Part shown: piece after piece, positions 63,480 through 64,000 of the stretch
How positions within the stretch are numbered: the stretch's first letter is position 1
Layout of the letters: every line of letters begins with the position of its first letter
Assembly: GCF_004210375.1 (NCBI RefSeq)
Contig: NC_134834.1
Coordinates: 156,879,290 to 156,943,289 of the forward strand
Length of the DNA stretch: 64,000 nucleotides
From: Tachypleus tridentatus
Lineage: Eukaryota > Arthropoda > Merostomata > Xiphosura > Limulidae
Direction of reading: 5' to 3'
Notes under the pieces: generated by a model
Told to the model about the DNA's origin: nothing
The model's input: the letters and a program-made list of their open reading frames with translations, nothing else
Database searches by the model: none
Translations under genes and position numbers: made by a program

Positions 63480-64000
63480 TACACATACCTTTCAGCTCTT
63501 CATACAAATATCTAAAAAGTCTTTTAATGTTTAGTTTCATGTCTTAAAAAAAAAAAGTAGTTTATTTTTACTTTTTCTTTCCAATTCTTTGATTTTATTA
63601 TTTATGCTGACATGTCAACTAGTGTCCATGGAACTTTATCTTTGTTGTACAGAGACTTGTTTCACTAATGCTATGCACAAACAAATGATGCAATCTTGTT
63701 CATACACTTTCATCACAATCCAGACAAGTTAAACTTTTAAAAATTATTAAACCTTTCAAACACTTTTTAAAACACAAATATTACATAATTAACTAAACTA
63801 TAAAAGTAAGACCTAAATATAATTGAAATGTCTCTCTAACTATAGTATACTTAGGTAAAAACACCATAATTGTATATTTGAACAAGCAGACAAAAATACT
63901 AACAGCAGTTACATGTACACAGTGAGGAAAAGTGCAAACTAACTTTAAATTAACTGTTGGTAGGATATACTGTGAACTCAGAACTTTCTAATGACTGTAT
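63480..64000. other. PPP6C: PPP6C intron (5' side), nothing recognised
   Basis: No exon with the expected GDIHGQFYDL coding is visible on the minus strand before the window ends. Confidence 0.5.

Overview
This window is eukaryotic, AT-rich DNA. It has split genes, tRNA-derived SINEs with target-site duplications, non-LTR, LTR and Penelope-like retroelements, and several DNA-transposon superfamilies. The brainiac-type glycosyltransferase and the overall repeat mix suggest an arthropod. The dominant SINE (tRNA head beginning GGCCCGGCATGG) reminds me of chelicerate, possibly horseshoe-crab, genomes. That attribution is inference and was not checked against a database.

Layout. Positions 1-38,000 are almost pure accessory DNA: a Penelope-like element with GIY-YIG and RT pieces (1-930), Ty3/Gypsy relics (about 4.4-5.3 kb and 25.7-28.6 kb), a 2.6-kb array of a 43-bp minisatellite (6955-9535), a decayed Jockey/I-type LINE on the minus strand (17.5-22.5 kb) with a second partial copy beside it, a complete hAT element with an 8-bp target duplication (30,389-33,430) carrying a nested 448-bp MITE, a solo LTR (34,811-35,615), and at least fifteen SINE copies in three families. 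From 39 kb onward two host genes are visible and SINEs become rare. The first is a beta-1,3-glycosyltransferase of the brainiac type, with its whole coding region in one exon on the plus strand (39,737-40,969). The second is the minus-strand gene for the catalytic subunit of protein phosphatase 6 (PPP6C). Its last seven coding exons run from 61,253 down to 45,094; the first roughly 79 codons lie beyond the right edge.

The seven PPP6C exons sum to exactly 226 codons plus a stop, matching residues 80-305 of the 305-residue vertebrate protein as I recall it. The most interesting signals are in this gene. One intron has a perfect U12-type AT-AC donor with a good branch site, and another has a GC-AG donor. 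The AT-AC intron has been invaded by a pogo/Tigger transposon, the GC-AG intron by a Tc1-like element with unusually long (about 205 bp) inverted repeats, and the 5'-most visible intron by a second Tc1-like element.

I found no operon-like or defence-like novel system. The window is ordinary host-gene territory beside a dense graveyard of mobile elements. Most transposon ORFs are frameshifted or have lost catalytic residues.
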